Part shown: positions 17,576-27,221 of the stretch, one piece after another
Numbering within the stretch: position 1 is the stretch's first letter
Layout: each line of letters starts with the position of its first letter
Source of the DNA: Mesorhizobium sp. B2-7-1
GTDB taxonomy: Bacteria > Pseudomonadota > Alphaproteobacteria > Rhizobiales > Rhizobiaceae
Length of the DNA stretch: 64,000 nt
Direction: 5' to 3'
Assembly (NCBI RefSeq): GCF_006440735.1
Contig: NZ_VFUA01000003.1
Coordinates: 95,435 to 159,434 of the forward strand
Made by a program: the position numbers and the translations under genes
The notes under the pieces: generated by a model
What the model was told of the DNA's origin: nothing
Database searches by the model: none
The model's input: only the letters and a program-made list of their open reading frames with translations

Positions 17576-18717
17576 TGCGCATCTCCATCCCGATATCCGC
17601 CTTCGTCGCCGCGATCGTCGGCTTCGGCGGCACGCTGGCCCTCGTCATCGCCGCCGCCAACGCGGTCGGCGCCACCCAGATCGAGACCGCGAGCGGCGTC
17701 ACGGCGATCTGCCTGGCCATGGTCGTCGAATGCCTGTGGCTCTCCTGGCGCACGAAGATGCCGGTCATCACCGCCTGGTCGACGCCTGGCCTGGCGCTGA
17801 TCGCGGCTTCCAGCGGCTTCACGATGCCGGAGGCGGTCGGCGCCTTCATGGTCACCGGCGTCCTTTTGGTCGCCACCGGCCTGTTCGGGCCGCTGACCCG
17901 GCTGATCGCGAAGATCCCGGCCTCGGTCGCGTCCGGCATGCTGGCCGGCATCCTGGTCAGCTTCGCCGTCAATGCGGTGAAGGCCATTCCCGCCGACCCC
18001 TGGCTGATCCTGCCCTTGATCGCCACCTTCTTCGTCATCCGCCTGTTCAATCCGGCTTTATCGGTGCTGGTGGTGCTGATCGCCGGCGGCCTCGCCGCGG
18101 TCCTCACCGGCCGCGTCGGCAGCCTGCCGGCGCCGGAATTGTCGACATTGACGTTCATTGCGCCGCAATTCACCGCCTCGGCGACCATTGGCCTTGCCCT
18201 GCCCCTCTATCTGGTCACCATGGCCTCGCAGAACCTTTCCGGCCTCGCGGTGCTGCGCGCCGCGGGCTATCATCCGGAGCCAGGTCCGCTGATCGGCGTC
18301 ACCGGTCTGTTTTCGCTGCTCTCGGCGCCGTTCGGCGCCGCCACCACCAATCTTGCGGCGATCTCGGCTGCAATCTGCACCGGCCCCGATGTCCATCCCG
18401 ACCCGGCCGAGCGCTGGAAGACCGGGCCGTTCTACTCGCTCGCCTATCTCATCTTCGCGATCTTCGGCGCCTCGCTCGTGGCGATCTTCGCGGTCCTGCC
18501 GCAAAGCCTGATCGTGCTGGTCGCGGGGCTCGCCTTGACGGCGCCCCTGGCCAACGCGCTGTCGATCGCGCTGAAGGACGAGGCCGAACGCATGCCGGCC
18601 ACCGTCACCTTCGCCGTCACGGCTTCGGGGCTCACGCTCTTCGGCGTCGGCGCGGCATTTTGGGGGCTGGTTGCCGGAATGGCAGTGCTTTTCTTGGAAA
18701 AACTCAAAAAGCGATAA
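17575..18717 (+). CDS. BenE family benzoate/H+ symporter-like transporter
   Basis: A 380-residue membrane protein with about 12 hydrophobic segments. It begins MRISIPISAFVAAIVGFGG and contains VECLWLSWRTKMPVITAWSTPGLAL and PFGAATTNLAAISAAICTGPD, the BenE signature region. BenE proteins import aromatic acids by proton symport across the inner membrane. No benzoate catabolic gene is near, so the actual substrate is open. The ATG overlaps the stop of the hydrolase gene by one base. The longer frame starting at 16717 is out of frame with the hydrolase and rejected. Confidence 0.88.
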   Translation: MRISIPISAFVAAIVGFGGTLALVIAAANAVGATQIETASGVTAICLAMVVECLWLSWRTKMPVITAWSTPGLALIAASSGFTMPEAVGAFMVTGVLLVATGLFGPLTRLIAKIPASVASGMLAGILVSFAVNAVKAIPADPWLILPLIATFFVIRLFNPALSVLVVLIAGGLAAVLTGRVGSLPAPELSTLTFIAPQFTASATIGLALPLYLVTMASQNLSGLAVLRAAGYHPEPGPLIGVTGLFSLLSAPFGAATTNLAAISAAICTGPDVHPDPAERWKTGPFYSLAYLIFAIFGASLVAIFAVLPQSLIVLVAGLALTAPLANALSIALKDEAERMPATVTFAVTASGLTLFGVGAAFWGLVAGMAVLFLEKLKKR

Positions 18718-18833
18718 TCATTTCAGATGCTTCGCCGGTTTTGGCCGAACTTGCCTTGAATCGCCTATTTCGCCTTCCCATTTCGATTCCACGCAGCCGG
18801 TTTGGCTGTTTCCAACGGAAGGATTTGGAGAAA

Positions 18834-19313
18834 ATGAACACAAGTGCATTGATCCGTCCGGCCTGGACGCCGGCCACCATCGCGCTGATGGTCATCGGCT
18901 TCATGGTGTTCTGGCCGCTCGGCTTCGCCATGCTCGCCTACATCATCTGGGGCGACCGGCTCGATGGCTTCAAGCGCGACGTCAACCGCGCCACGGACGG
19001 CATCTTCGCCGGCTGCCGTCGCGGCTCCGACAAGGCGGCCCGCTGGGGCCACGGCTCGGCCCGCACCGGCAACGTCGCCTTCGACGACTGGCGCGAGAAG
19101 GAGCTCGAGCGCCTGGCCGAGGAGCGTCGCAAGCTCGACGAGATGCTGAGCGAGTTCGACGATTACGCTCGCGAGCTGCGCCGCGCCAAGGACCAGGACG
19201 AGTTCGACCGCTTCATGGCGAACCGCAACAAGTCGACCGCGCCGACCACCACCGGCTCGACCGACAAGCCCGCTCCCAACCGCGGCAAGGGCACGAACCT
19301 GCTCGACGACTAA
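18834..19313 (+). CDS. DUF2852 family membrane-anchored protein
   Basis: A 159-residue protein starting MNTSALIRPAWTPATIALMV after GGAG. One membrane segment (residues about 14-40) is followed by GDRLDGFKRDVN. A charged helical stretch then runs to about residue 125 (REKELERLAEERRKLDEMLSEF), probably a coiled coil, with a low-complexity tail rich in T, G and P. The pattern matches DUF2852 proteins, common in Rhizobiales and of unknown function. It appears monocistronic and is followed by a terminator. Confidence 0.82.
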   Translation: MNTSALIRPAWTPATIALMVIGFMVFWPLGFAMLAYIIWGDRLDGFKRDVNRATDGIFAGCRRGSDKAARWGHGSARTGNVAFDDWREKELERLAEERRKLDEMLSEFDDYARELRRAKDQDEFDRFMANRNKSTAPTTTGSTDKPAPNRGKGTNLLDD

Positions 19314-19340
19314 GATCCGGCGACCGGTCTTAGGATGATA

Positions 19341-19376
19341 AAACGGCGTCGCGCGAGCGGCGCCGTTTCTTTTTTG
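19341..19376 (+). terminator. Intrinsic terminator after the DUF2852 gene
   Basis: AAACGGCG (19341-19348) pairs with CGCCGTTT (19361-19368) and is followed by CTTTTTTGTT. It lies 27 bases after the stop codon. Confidence 0.85.
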
Positions 19377-19433
19377 TTCTCTTTGTAGCTTCCCTCCACT
19401 GGCCGTTTTTTTCGAATCGCGTATCGTCCAGCC

Positions 19434-20192
19434 ATGACCCTCGGCTTCTTTCGCAATCTGACCAAGCCAAAGCCCACGCCAGTGGTGGAGCGCGAACATT
19501 GCGTCGCCGGCCGCACGCTGCCGCTGAAAATCGTCGAAAGCGCCAGGGCCCGGCGGCTCACGCTGCGCATCGATTCCGGCGGCCAGGGCCTGCGCGTCAC
19601 CGTGCCGCCCGGCCTGCGCCGCGGCGAGGTGGAGAAATTCCTCGACCGCCACCAGGACTGGCTGGAGCAGCGTCTGGCCAAGGTGCCGACGAGGCCGCAG
19701 GTGCGTCCCGGCATCAGGATCCCGATCCGCGGCGTGCCGCACCGCATCGTGCATGAGCCCTCCAAGCGCGGCACCGTCGCCGTCTCGCGCGACGAGCGCG
19801 GTCCGCTTCTGATCGTCCATGGCGAGCGCATCCATCTGCCGCGCCGCATCGCCGACCACCTCAAGCGCGAGGCCAAGAAGGAGATCGAGAAGCTGGTGGT
19901 CAAGCACACCGAGGCGATCGGCAAGCGCGCCAAGGCCATAAGGTACAAGGATACCTCCAGCCGCTGGGGGTCATGCACCTCGGAGGGCAATCTCTCCTTC
20001 TCCTGGCGCATCATGATGGCGCCGCCGGCGGTGATAAACTACCTGGTGGCGCATGAGGTGGCGCATCTCAAGGAGATGAACCACGGCCCGAAGTTTTGGA
20101 AACTGTGCGAGAAGCTTTGTCCCGACACCGACCGCTGCAAGGACTGGCTGAAGCGCAACGGCGGCGCGCTGCAGGCGATCGTGTTTGAGTAG
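19434..20192 (+). CDS. M48-type metallopeptidase-like protein (YgjP/DUF45 family)
   Basis: A 252-residue protein. The zinc motif HEVAH (H207, E208, H211) with the following NHGPKFW (H217) is typical of the YgjP-like family, as is the region SSRWGSCTSEGNLSFSWRI before it. The N-terminal part (RRLTLRID, GLRVTVPPG) fits the same family. It is a predicted cytosolic zinc-dependent peptidase-like protein; the substrate is not known, and members are often found next to restriction genes in other bacteria, which is not the case here. Confidence 0.88.
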   Translation: MTLGFFRNLTKPKPTPVVEREHCVAGRTLPLKIVESARARRLTLRIDSGGQGLRVTVPPGLRRGEVEKFLDRHQDWLEQRLAKVPTRPQVRPGIRIPIRGVPHRIVHEPSKRGTVAVSRDERGPLLIVHGERIHLPRRIADHLKREAKKEIEKLVVKHTEAIGKRAKAIRYKDTSSRWGSCTSEGNLSFSWRIMMAPPAVINYLVAHEVAHLKEMNHGPKFWKLCEKLCPDTDRCKDWLKRNGGALQAIVFE

Positions 20193-20253
20193 AGGCGATG
20201 GTTGTGCGGGGCCACTGGCCCGCAAACGGTGGAGATTGGCCGAGCCACTCGAG

Positions 20254-20466
20254 CTTCGTCACTCTAGGGCGAAGCAAGGAGCGAAGCGACACGGCGCAGA
20301 CCCTAGAATCCATGCCGTGACGTGCGAGCGCCGCAGCGATGCAAAAGACGCTATATCATTGAACGAAAAAGAGGATATCCTCCTACGTCGCGCCCTTCGA
20401 CCGATGTAACGGCATGGATCCTAGGGTCTGCGCCGCTTCGCGTCGCTCCGCCCTAGGATGACGAAG
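20254..20466. repeat. Palindromic intergenic element, type 4
   Basis: The gap 20193-20495 holds no gene. The inverted arms at about 20254-20320 and 20405-20466 share CTTCGTCA.(C/T)CTAGGGCG.AGC, GCGAAGCG, GGCGCAGACCCTAG.ATCCATGCCGT, around an AT-richer spacer of about 85 bases. The arms contain shorter internal hairpins. Confidence 0.8.
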
Positions 20467-20495
20467 TTACGGCTGGCGCCCTAGGAACCTCCTCC

Positions 20496-20711
20496 TCAAT
20501 CATCATTCGCCGCGTTCAACTCCTCGGGCCGTAGCCCTTCCTCGGTATGCGGCCACGGCAGAAAGTTCCCGTCAAACGCATCGCTGCCGAAATACTCCAG
20601 CGCCCGATGCGCCTCGGCGCCGTTGAAGGCGGCCTTGTCCATCAGATGCGTGATCACCTCGCGCGCCTGCGCGATCTTCTGCCTGAGTTCGGCAACGGTC
20701 CGGTCGGCCAT
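20496..20711 (-). CDS. Small hypothetical protein
   Basis: A 71-residue acidic protein starting MADRTVAELRQKIAQAREV, with an N-terminal helix and a C-terminal part rich in P, E and N. There is no membrane segment or metal motif, and I do not recognise the family. The coding call rests on the codon pattern, the position between a repeat element and divergent trpF, and a plausible start at 20709-20711. A chance frame cannot be excluded. Confidence 0.55.
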   Translation of the reverse strand: MADRTVAELRQKIAQAREVITHLMDKAAFNGAEAHRALEYFGSDAFDGNFLPWPHTEEGLRPEELNAANDD

Positions 20712-20821
20712 GCTTGTCGTGCTCCCGCCTGTGGTTCCTATATGAAGGTAGTGTTTTCCGCAGAGCCGGCAACAGCATGCTTTTTCTCGACTCTTTTCCC
20801 GTTTCGTGCCAATCCCGCGCC

Positions 20822-21481
20822 ATGACGCTCGACATCAAGATCTGCGGATTGAAGACCGACGCCGCGATGGCCGCTGCCCTTGCCGGCGGCGCCAGCCATG
20901 TCGGATTTATTTTCTTCGCCAAGAGCCCGCGCTATGTCGAGCCCGCCGAGGCCGGGCGCCTGCGCGAAGCGGCGCGCGGCAAGGCCAAGGCGGTCGCCGT
21001 CACCGTCGATGCCGATGATGCGTTTCTGGACGAGATCGTCGCCAGGATGCAGCCGGACATGCTGCAGCTGCATGGTTCGGAGACGCCCGAGCGCGTGGCG
21101 GAGCTCAAGGCCCGTTACGGCCTCCCGGTCATGAAGGTGTTTTCCGTCAGCGAGGCTGCCGATATCGAGCGCATAAAGCCGTTCGTCGGCATCGCCGATC
21201 GTTTCATGTTCGACGCCAAGCCGCCGAAGGGATCGCAGCTTCCAGGCGGCAACGGCGTCGCCTTCGACTGGCGCATCCTTGCCGGCCTTGACGCCGGCGT
21301 CGATTACATGCTTTCCGGTGGGCTCAACGCCGCCAATATCGGTGATGCCCTGAGACTGGCCAATCCGCCCGGAATAGACGTTTCGTCGGCCGTGGAAAGC
21401 GCTCCGGGCGTCAAGGATCCGGCGCTGATCGAGCAGTTTTTCCGGGCCGTCAGGGCCGCGCGCGATGACCGCGCCGCCTGA
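20822..21481 (+). CDS. trpF: Phosphoribosylanthranilate isomerase
   Basis: A 219-residue TIM-barrel enzyme starting [18 protein letters not shown], with the family KICG(L/I) motif carrying the catalytic cysteine at the first strand. [32 protein letters not shown] (catalytic aspartate) and [14 protein letters not shown] follow in order. It converts phosphoribosylanthranilate to CdRP in tryptophan synthesis. Frames starting further upstream lie in non-conserved sequence. It heads trpF-trpB-trpA-accD-folC, a common alphaproteobacterial order. Confidence 0.96.
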   Translation: MTLDIKICGLKTDAAMAAALAGGASHVGFIFFAKSPRYVEPAEAGRLREAARGKAKAVAVTVDADDAFLDEIVARMQPDMLQLHGSETPERVAELKARYGLPVMKVFSVSEAADIERIKPFVGIADRFMFDAKPPKGSQLPGGNGVAFDWRILAGLDAGVDYMLSGGLNAANIGDALRLANPPGIDVSSAVESAPGVKDPALIEQFFRAVRAARDDRAA

Positions 21482-21495
21482 GCAGGTTCAAACCC

Positions 21496-21560
21496 GAGCA
21501 TGTCCCGGAAAAGTGGGAACCGGTTTTCCGACAAGGACATGCTCAGAAGCAAAGAGTCAG
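21496..21560. repeat. Short nested-palindrome repeat (copy 1 of the GGTTTTCC family)
   Basis: GAGCATGTCC (21496-21505) pairs with GGACATGCTC (21535-21544), and CGGAAAA pairs with TTTTCCG inside it. AGAAGCAAAGAGTC follows. It fills the trpF-trpB gap. Related copies lie at 24831 and 57723. Confidence 0.8.
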
Positions 21561-21570
21561 GAGATCGGCG

Positions 21571-22821
<1,251 letters not shown>

Positions 22822-22823
22822 CA

Positions 22824-23663
22824 ATGACCACCCGCATCGACCGCCGCATGGCGAAGCTCAAATCCGAGGGCCGCCCGGCTCTCGTCACCTACATCATGGG
22901 CGGCGATCCCGACTACGACACCGCCTTGGCTATCATGAAGGGGCTGCCCCTCGCGGGCTCGGACATCATCGAGCTTGGCATGCCCTTCTCCGATCCGATG
23001 GCCGACGGTCCGGCGATCCAGGCGGCGGGTCTTCGGGCGCTGAAGGGCGGCCAGACGCTGGCCAGGACGCTGAAGATGGCAGCGGAATTCCGCGCCGGCG
23101 ATAATGACACGCCGATCGTGCTGATGGGCTACTACAATCCGATCTACATCTACGGCGTCGACCGCTTCCTGGTAGATGCCAAGGCGAGCGGCATCGACGG
23201 CCTGATCGTCGTCGACCTGCCGCCGGAGATGGATGAGGAGCTTTGCATTCCGGCGCTGAAGGCCGGCGTCAACTTCATCCGCCTGGCGACGCCGACCACC
23301 GACGACAAGCGCCTCCCCAAGGTTTTGGAAAACACCTCCGGCTTCGTCTACTACGTCTCGATGACCGGCATCACCGGCTCGGCGCTCGCCGACACCGCCA
23401 AGGTCTCGGCGGCGGTCACGCGCATCAAGGGCCACACCGCGCTGCCGGTTTGCGTCGGCTTCGGCGTCAAGACCGCCGAGCAGGCGCGTGTCATCGGCGC
23501 CTCGGCCGACGGCGTTGTCGTGGGCACGGCGATCGTCAACGCGATCGCCAACGTGCTGGGACCCAAGGGCGAGAAAACAGCCGATCCGGCGGAAGCCGTG
23601 GCCACCCTGGTCAGCGGTCTTGCCCAGGGCGTCCGCTCGGCCCGCCTCGCCGCCGCCGAATAG
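22824..23663 (+). CDS. trpA: Tryptophan synthase alpha subunit
   Basis: A 279-residue TIM barrel. The catalytic glutamate E50 and aspartate D61 are in [16 protein letters not shown]. The phosphate-binding strands [12 protein letters not shown] and [13 protein letters not shown] follow. It cleaves indole-glycerol phosphate to indole and glyceraldehyde 3-phosphate for TrpB. It is placed immediately after trpB and about 95 bases before accD. Confidence 0.98.
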   Translation: MTTRIDRRMAKLKSEGRPALVTYIMGGDPDYDTALAIMKGLPLAGSDIIELGMPFSDPMADGPAIQAAGLRALKGGQTLARTLKMAAEFRAGDNDTPIVLMGYYNPIYIYGVDRFLVDAKASGIDGLIVVDLPPEMDEELCIPALKAGVNFIRLATPTTDDKRLPKVLENTSGFVYYVSMTGITGSALADTAKVSAAVTRIKGHTALPVCVGFGVKTAEQARVIGASADGVVVGTAIVNAIANVLGPKGEKTADPAEAVATLVSGLAQGVRSARLAAAE

Positions 23664-23758
23664 CCGCACTATTTGTTTCCTCAGCAGTTCGGGCCGGAAA
23701 TCCGCCACAGATTTTTCCTGAATTGCTCGAAGTCTCTTCCAGGACAGGAGCCGAAGCC

Positions 23759-24685
23759 ATGAACTGGATCACCAATTACGTCCGCCCGAAGATCAATTCG
23801 ATGCTCGGCCGGCGCGCCGACATGCCGGAAAACCTCTGGATCAAGGATCCCGAGACCGGCGAGATGATCTTCCACAAGGATCTCGAATCCAACCAGTTCG
23901 TCATCCCGGCTTCCGGCCACCACATGAAGATCTCGGCCAAGGAGCGGCTGAAATACTTCTTCGACGACGGCAAATACGAGGTGCTGGAAAACCCCAAGGT
24001 CGTCCTGGACCCGCTGAAATTCCGCGACGAGAAGCGCTATACCGACCGCCTGAAGGAGGCGAAGGCCAAGACCAGCCTCGAGGATGCGATCCTCAACGGC
24101 GCCGGCACCATCGACGGGCTGCCGGTCATCGTCACCGTGCAGGACTTCGCCTTCATGGGCGGCTCGCTCGGCATGGCCGCCGGCGAGGCCATCGTGCATG
24201 CCTTTGAGGTCGCGCTGCAGCGCAAGCGGCCGCTGATCCTGTTCGCCGCCTCCGGCGGCGCCCGAATGCAGGAAGGCATCCTGTCGCTGATGCAGTTGCC
24301 GCGCACCACGGTCGGCGTCGACCGGCTGAAGGAAGCCGGCCTGCCCTATATCGTCGTGCTCACCAACCCGACCACCGGCGGCGTCACCGCCTCCTACGCC
24401 ATGCTGGGCGATGTCCAGATCGCCGAGCCCGGCGCCCTGATCGGCTTTGCCGGCCCGCGCGTCATCGAGCAGACCATCCGCGAAAAACTGCCCGACGGTT
24501 TTCAGCGGGCCGAATATCTGATGGAGCACGGCATGGTCGACATGGTCGTGTCGCGGCTGGAGATGCGCCAGACCATCGCGCGGCTGTTGAAGATACTGCT
24601 CAAGATGCCGGAGGCCGAGAAGCCGCTGGAGCCGGAGATCCTGCCGCCGGCGGTGGTCAACGCCGAGGCGCGGCCGCAAGCCTGA
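23759..24685 (+). CDS. accD: Acetyl-CoA carboxylase carboxyltransferase beta subunit (zinc-ribbon cysteines absent)
   Basis: A 308-residue protein; the start [19 protein letters not shown] is the conserved alphaproteobacterial one, and upstream frames are shadows. The crotonase-fold core is intact: [33 protein letters not shown] and [12 protein letters not shown]. With AccA it transfers the carboxyl group from biotin to acetyl-CoA, giving malonyl-CoA for fatty acid synthesis. The N-terminal region that forms a four-cysteine zinc ribbon in E. coli AccD reads [18 protein letters not shown] here and has no cysteine at all. It follows trpA and precedes folC. Confidence 0.96.
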   Translation: MNWITNYVRPKINSMLGRRADMPENLWIKDPETGEMIFHKDLESNQFVIPASGHHMKISAKERLKYFFDDGKYEVLENPKVVLDPLKFRDEKRYTDRLKEAKAKTSLEDAILNGAGTIDGLPVIVTVQDFAFMGGSLGMAAGEAIVHAFEVALQRKRPLILFAASGGARMQEGILSLMQLPRTTVGVDRLKEAGLPYIVVLTNPTTGGVTASYAMLGDVQIAEPGALIGFAGPRVIEQTIREKLPDGFQRAEYLMEHGMVDMVVSRLEMRQTIARLLKILLKMPEAEKPLEPEILPPAVVNAEARPQA

Positions 24686-24830
24686 GGCGAGATCGGCCCT
24701 GACGCGATATAGACCTGCGCGACATCCTTCGCCGCGAACCGCGATTTGCGTCGCCTGTTGCGTGCTGTAGCCTCTGATTTGCGCATGACCGTTCCGAGAC
24801 CGATTCCCGGTCTCTGGGTTAGGCGCTAAA

Positions 24831-24930
24831 GCAATTCCAGGAAAAGTGTGAAACGGTTTTCCGTCCGGAATTGCGTAAACAAAAAAAGAGAGAGCGGTTC
24901 AGAATTTCCATGAAACGATGAACTGCTCTA
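24831..24930. repeat. Short nested-palindrome repeat (copy 2) plus a second hairpin
   Basis: GCAATTCC (24831-24838) pairs with GGAATTGC (24867-24874), with GGAAAA and TTTTCC paired inside and the family word AAACGGTTTTCCG. A second hairpin follows: AGAGC.GTTCA (24891-24901) with TGAAC.GCTCT (24918-24928). They lie between accD and folC; no gene is seen in 24686-24940. Confidence 0.8.
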
Positions 24931-24940
24931 GGATTCCGCC

Positions 24941-26266
24941 ATGACAACGCTTTCCGCCGAACGCGAAATCGAACACCTGATGACGCTGCATCCGAAAGGC
25001 TTCGACCTTTCGCTGGACCGCGTCACGCGGCTTCTCGAACGCCTCGGCAATCCGCAGGACCGGTTGCCGCCAGTCATCCACATCGCCGGTACCAATGGCA
25101 AGGGCTCCTGCGCCGCCTTCTCGCGCGCGCTGCTGGAGGCGGCCGGCCACCTCGTCCATGTCCACACCTCGCCGCACTTGGTGAACTGGCACGAACGCTA
25201 CCGGCTGGCGGCCGAAGGCGGCGGCAAGCTGGTGGAGGACGATGTTTTCGCTGAGGCCATCGCGCGTGTCGCGGAAGTCAATGGCGGCCAGAAGATCACC
25301 GTCTTCGAGATACTCACCGCCGTCACCTTCATCCTGTTTTCGGAGCACCCGGCGGAAGCGGCGATCATCGAGGTCGGCCTCGGCGGCCGCTTCGACGCCA
25401 CCAACGTCATCAAGCGACCGGCCGTTTCGGTGATCATGCCGATCTCGATGGATCACGAAGCCTATCTCGGCGACCGCGTCGAGCTCATCGCCGCCGAAAA
25501 GGCCGGCATCATGAAGCGCGGCTGCCCGGTGGTGATCGGCGCCCAGGAAAGCGACACCGCGCTTCAGGTGCTGATCGAGACAGCCGAGCGGCTGGACTGC
25601 CCGACCGTGGTCTATGGCCAGGATTTCCTCGCTTTCGAGGAGAACGGCCGCATGGTCTATCAGGACGAGGACGGGCTGATGGACCTACCGTCGCCGCGCC
25701 TGCCCGGGCGCCATCAATACGCCAACGCCGCGGCGGCGATCGCCGCAGTCAAGGCTGCCGGCTTCGAGATCGGCCACCGCGCCGCCGAGCGGGCGATGAC
25801 CCATGTCGCCTGGCCGGCACGAATGCAGAAGCTGACGCAGGGCAAGCTGGTCGACCTAGCGCCGAAGGGCGCCGAGATCTGGCTGGACGGCGGCCACAAT
25901 CCCGGCGCCGGCATCGTCATCGCCGAGGCGCTCGCCGAGCAGGAGGAGAAGAATCCAAGGCCGCTGGTGCTGATCTCCGGCATGATCAACACCAAGGACC
26001 AGACCGGCTATTTCAGCGCCTTCAAGGGTTTGGCCCGCCATGTCTACACCGTGCCGGTGACCAACAGCGAAGCCGGCGTGCCGAATGACGAGCTGGCATT
26101 GCGTGCCGAAGAGGCCGGCCTGTCGGCCGAGCCGGTCAGCTCCGTCGCCAGCGCGCTGATGCTGTTGCGCGACTCCTGGGACGGCCCGGCGCCGCGCATC
26201 CTGATCGGCGGCTCGCTCTATTTCGCCGGCGCCGTGCTGGCCGAGAACGGCACGCCGCCGACCTGA
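24941..26266 (+). CDS. folC: Bifunctional folylpolyglutamate synthase/dihydrofolate synthase
   Basis: A 441-residue Mur-ligase-fold enzyme. The ATP-binding loop GTNGKGS is at residues 50-56, followed by TSPHLVNWHERY. EVGLGGRFDATNVI and the C-terminal WLDGGHNPGAG are further family signatures. It adds glutamate to dihydropteroate and polyglutamylates folates. It follows accD after a repeat-rich gap and ends six bases from the convergent GntR gene. Confidence 0.96.
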   Translation: MTTLSAEREIEHLMTLHPKGFDLSLDRVTRLLERLGNPQDRLPPVIHIAGTNGKGSCAAFSRALLEAAGHLVHVHTSPHLVNWHERYRLAAEGGGKLVEDDVFAEAIARVAEVNGGQKITVFEILTAVTFILFSEHPAEAAIIEVGLGGRFDATNVIKRPAVSVIMPISMDHEAYLGDRVELIAAEKAGIMKRGCPVVIGAQESDTALQVLIETAERLDCPTVVYGQDFLAFEENGRMVYQDEDGLMDLPSPRLPGRHQYANAAAAIAAVKAAGFEIGHRAAERAMTHVAWPARMQKLTQGKLVDLAPKGAEIWLDGGHNPGAGIVIAEALAEQEEKNPRPLVLISGMINTKDQTGYFSAFKGLARHVYTVPVTNSEAGVPNDELALRAEEAGLSAEPVSSVASALMLLRDSWDGPAPRILIGGSLYFAGAVLAENGTPPT

Positions 26267-26272
26267 GGGGAC

Positions 26273-26938
26273 TCAGCGGCTCGCCGAGGCCATGCTCGAC
26301 ACAAGTTCCTCGGCGTCGGCATCGGCATGGCGGATGGCCAGCTGGAATGCCGTGTCGGCGTCGCCGCCGACGATCGCGGCGACCAGGGGTTCGTGCAGGG
26401 TCGGTATGTCGTGGAGATTGTTGTAGAACCGATCCGTCAGCCGCAGGAACATCCGCGTCTGGCCTTCGAGCCGTTCGTAGATCTCCATCAGCCGCCGGTG
26501 TCCGGAAATACCGATGACCGTCCGGTGGAATTCGAAATCCAGCTCCATCAGCTTCCTGCGGTTGCCGTTCGAGGCGGCGGTCTTCATGGCCGCCACGATG
26601 TCGGTCAGTTGCTTGCGACCGGCCTCGTCTATGCGTTTCGCGGCCAACCGCGCGCCGAGCGCCTCCAGCGAGTCCCGCAGCATCGAGATTTCGTAGACGT
26701 CGGGCTTTTCCACGGTGATGACGAAATTGCCGCGGCGCGGCCGATAGACGATCAGCCCTTGCGCCTGCAGATATTTGAGGGCGCCACGGATCGTGCCCTG
26801 GCTGACGTTGAAGCGCGCCGCAAGGTCGAGTTCGATGAGCCGGGTGCCGGGCTCGATCTCGCCATCGACGATGGCTGCCCTCAGCGCCTTGCCGATCTCG
26901 CTTTCCAGGGACGGGTGGTTGTCGCCCGAGATTCTCAT
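26273..26938 (-). CDS. GntR family regulator with FCD ligand domain
   Basis: A 221-residue protein. The start at ATG 26936-26938 (MRISGDNHPSLESEIG) removes a 34-residue non-conserved extension. A winged helix (IGKALRAAIVDGEIEPGTRL, FNVSQGTIRGALKYLQ) is followed by the all-helical FCD domain. Its metal/ligand residues are visible as D and H in ELDFEFHRTV, H in PTLHEPLVAAI and H in [13 protein letters not shown]. FadR/VanR-type regulators sense a small acid, usually the substrate of the divergent operon. A palindrome fit for its operator lies in the intergenic region before the aminotransferase. Confidence 0.92.
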   Translation of the reverse strand: MRISGDNHPSLESEIGKALRAAIVDGEIEPGTRLIELDLAARFNVSQGTIRGALKYLQAQGLIVYRPRRGNFVITVEKPDVYEISMLRDSLEALGARLAAKRIDEAGRKQLTDIVAAMKTAASNGNRRKLMELDFEFHRTVIGISGHRRLMEIYERLEGQTRMFLRLTDRFYNNLHDIPTLHEPLVAAIVGGDADTAFQLAIRHADADAEELVSSMASASR

Positions 26939-27150
26939 GGTCTGGAGTTTTCCTGTCCTGTGCTTTCGAGCCGCTTCAAATCGTTCCTCTTGTCCAATAC
27001 GGACCGGCGATGGCCACCCGCCTGCCACGGCGATGGCCACCGGCTGCCGCTGCGCGCTTCCTGGGCCGGCGGCTTCCTCTCGGGCAAGGGATTCAACCCC
27101 ACGGCGAATTCTCTAGCAGATCGAATGGCGCAGGTCATGACTCTTATCAT

Positions 27151-27166
27151 TTATCGATAATCGATA
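27151..27166. promoter_or_regulatory. Candidate GntR-family operator
   Basis: TATCGAT-A-ATCGATA (27152-27166) is an inverted repeat with a one-base centre, overlapping the perfect palindrome TTATCGATAA (27151-27160). It lies in the 283-base gap between the divergent GntR and aminotransferase genes, 56 bases before the latter. Apart from this site and probable promoters I see nothing in the gap. Confidence 0.55.
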
Positions 27167-27221
27167 TTGACAGCTTTACCGACTTTCGCGATTGTCGCCC
27201 GACGTCAGACGGGCCGGGGTA

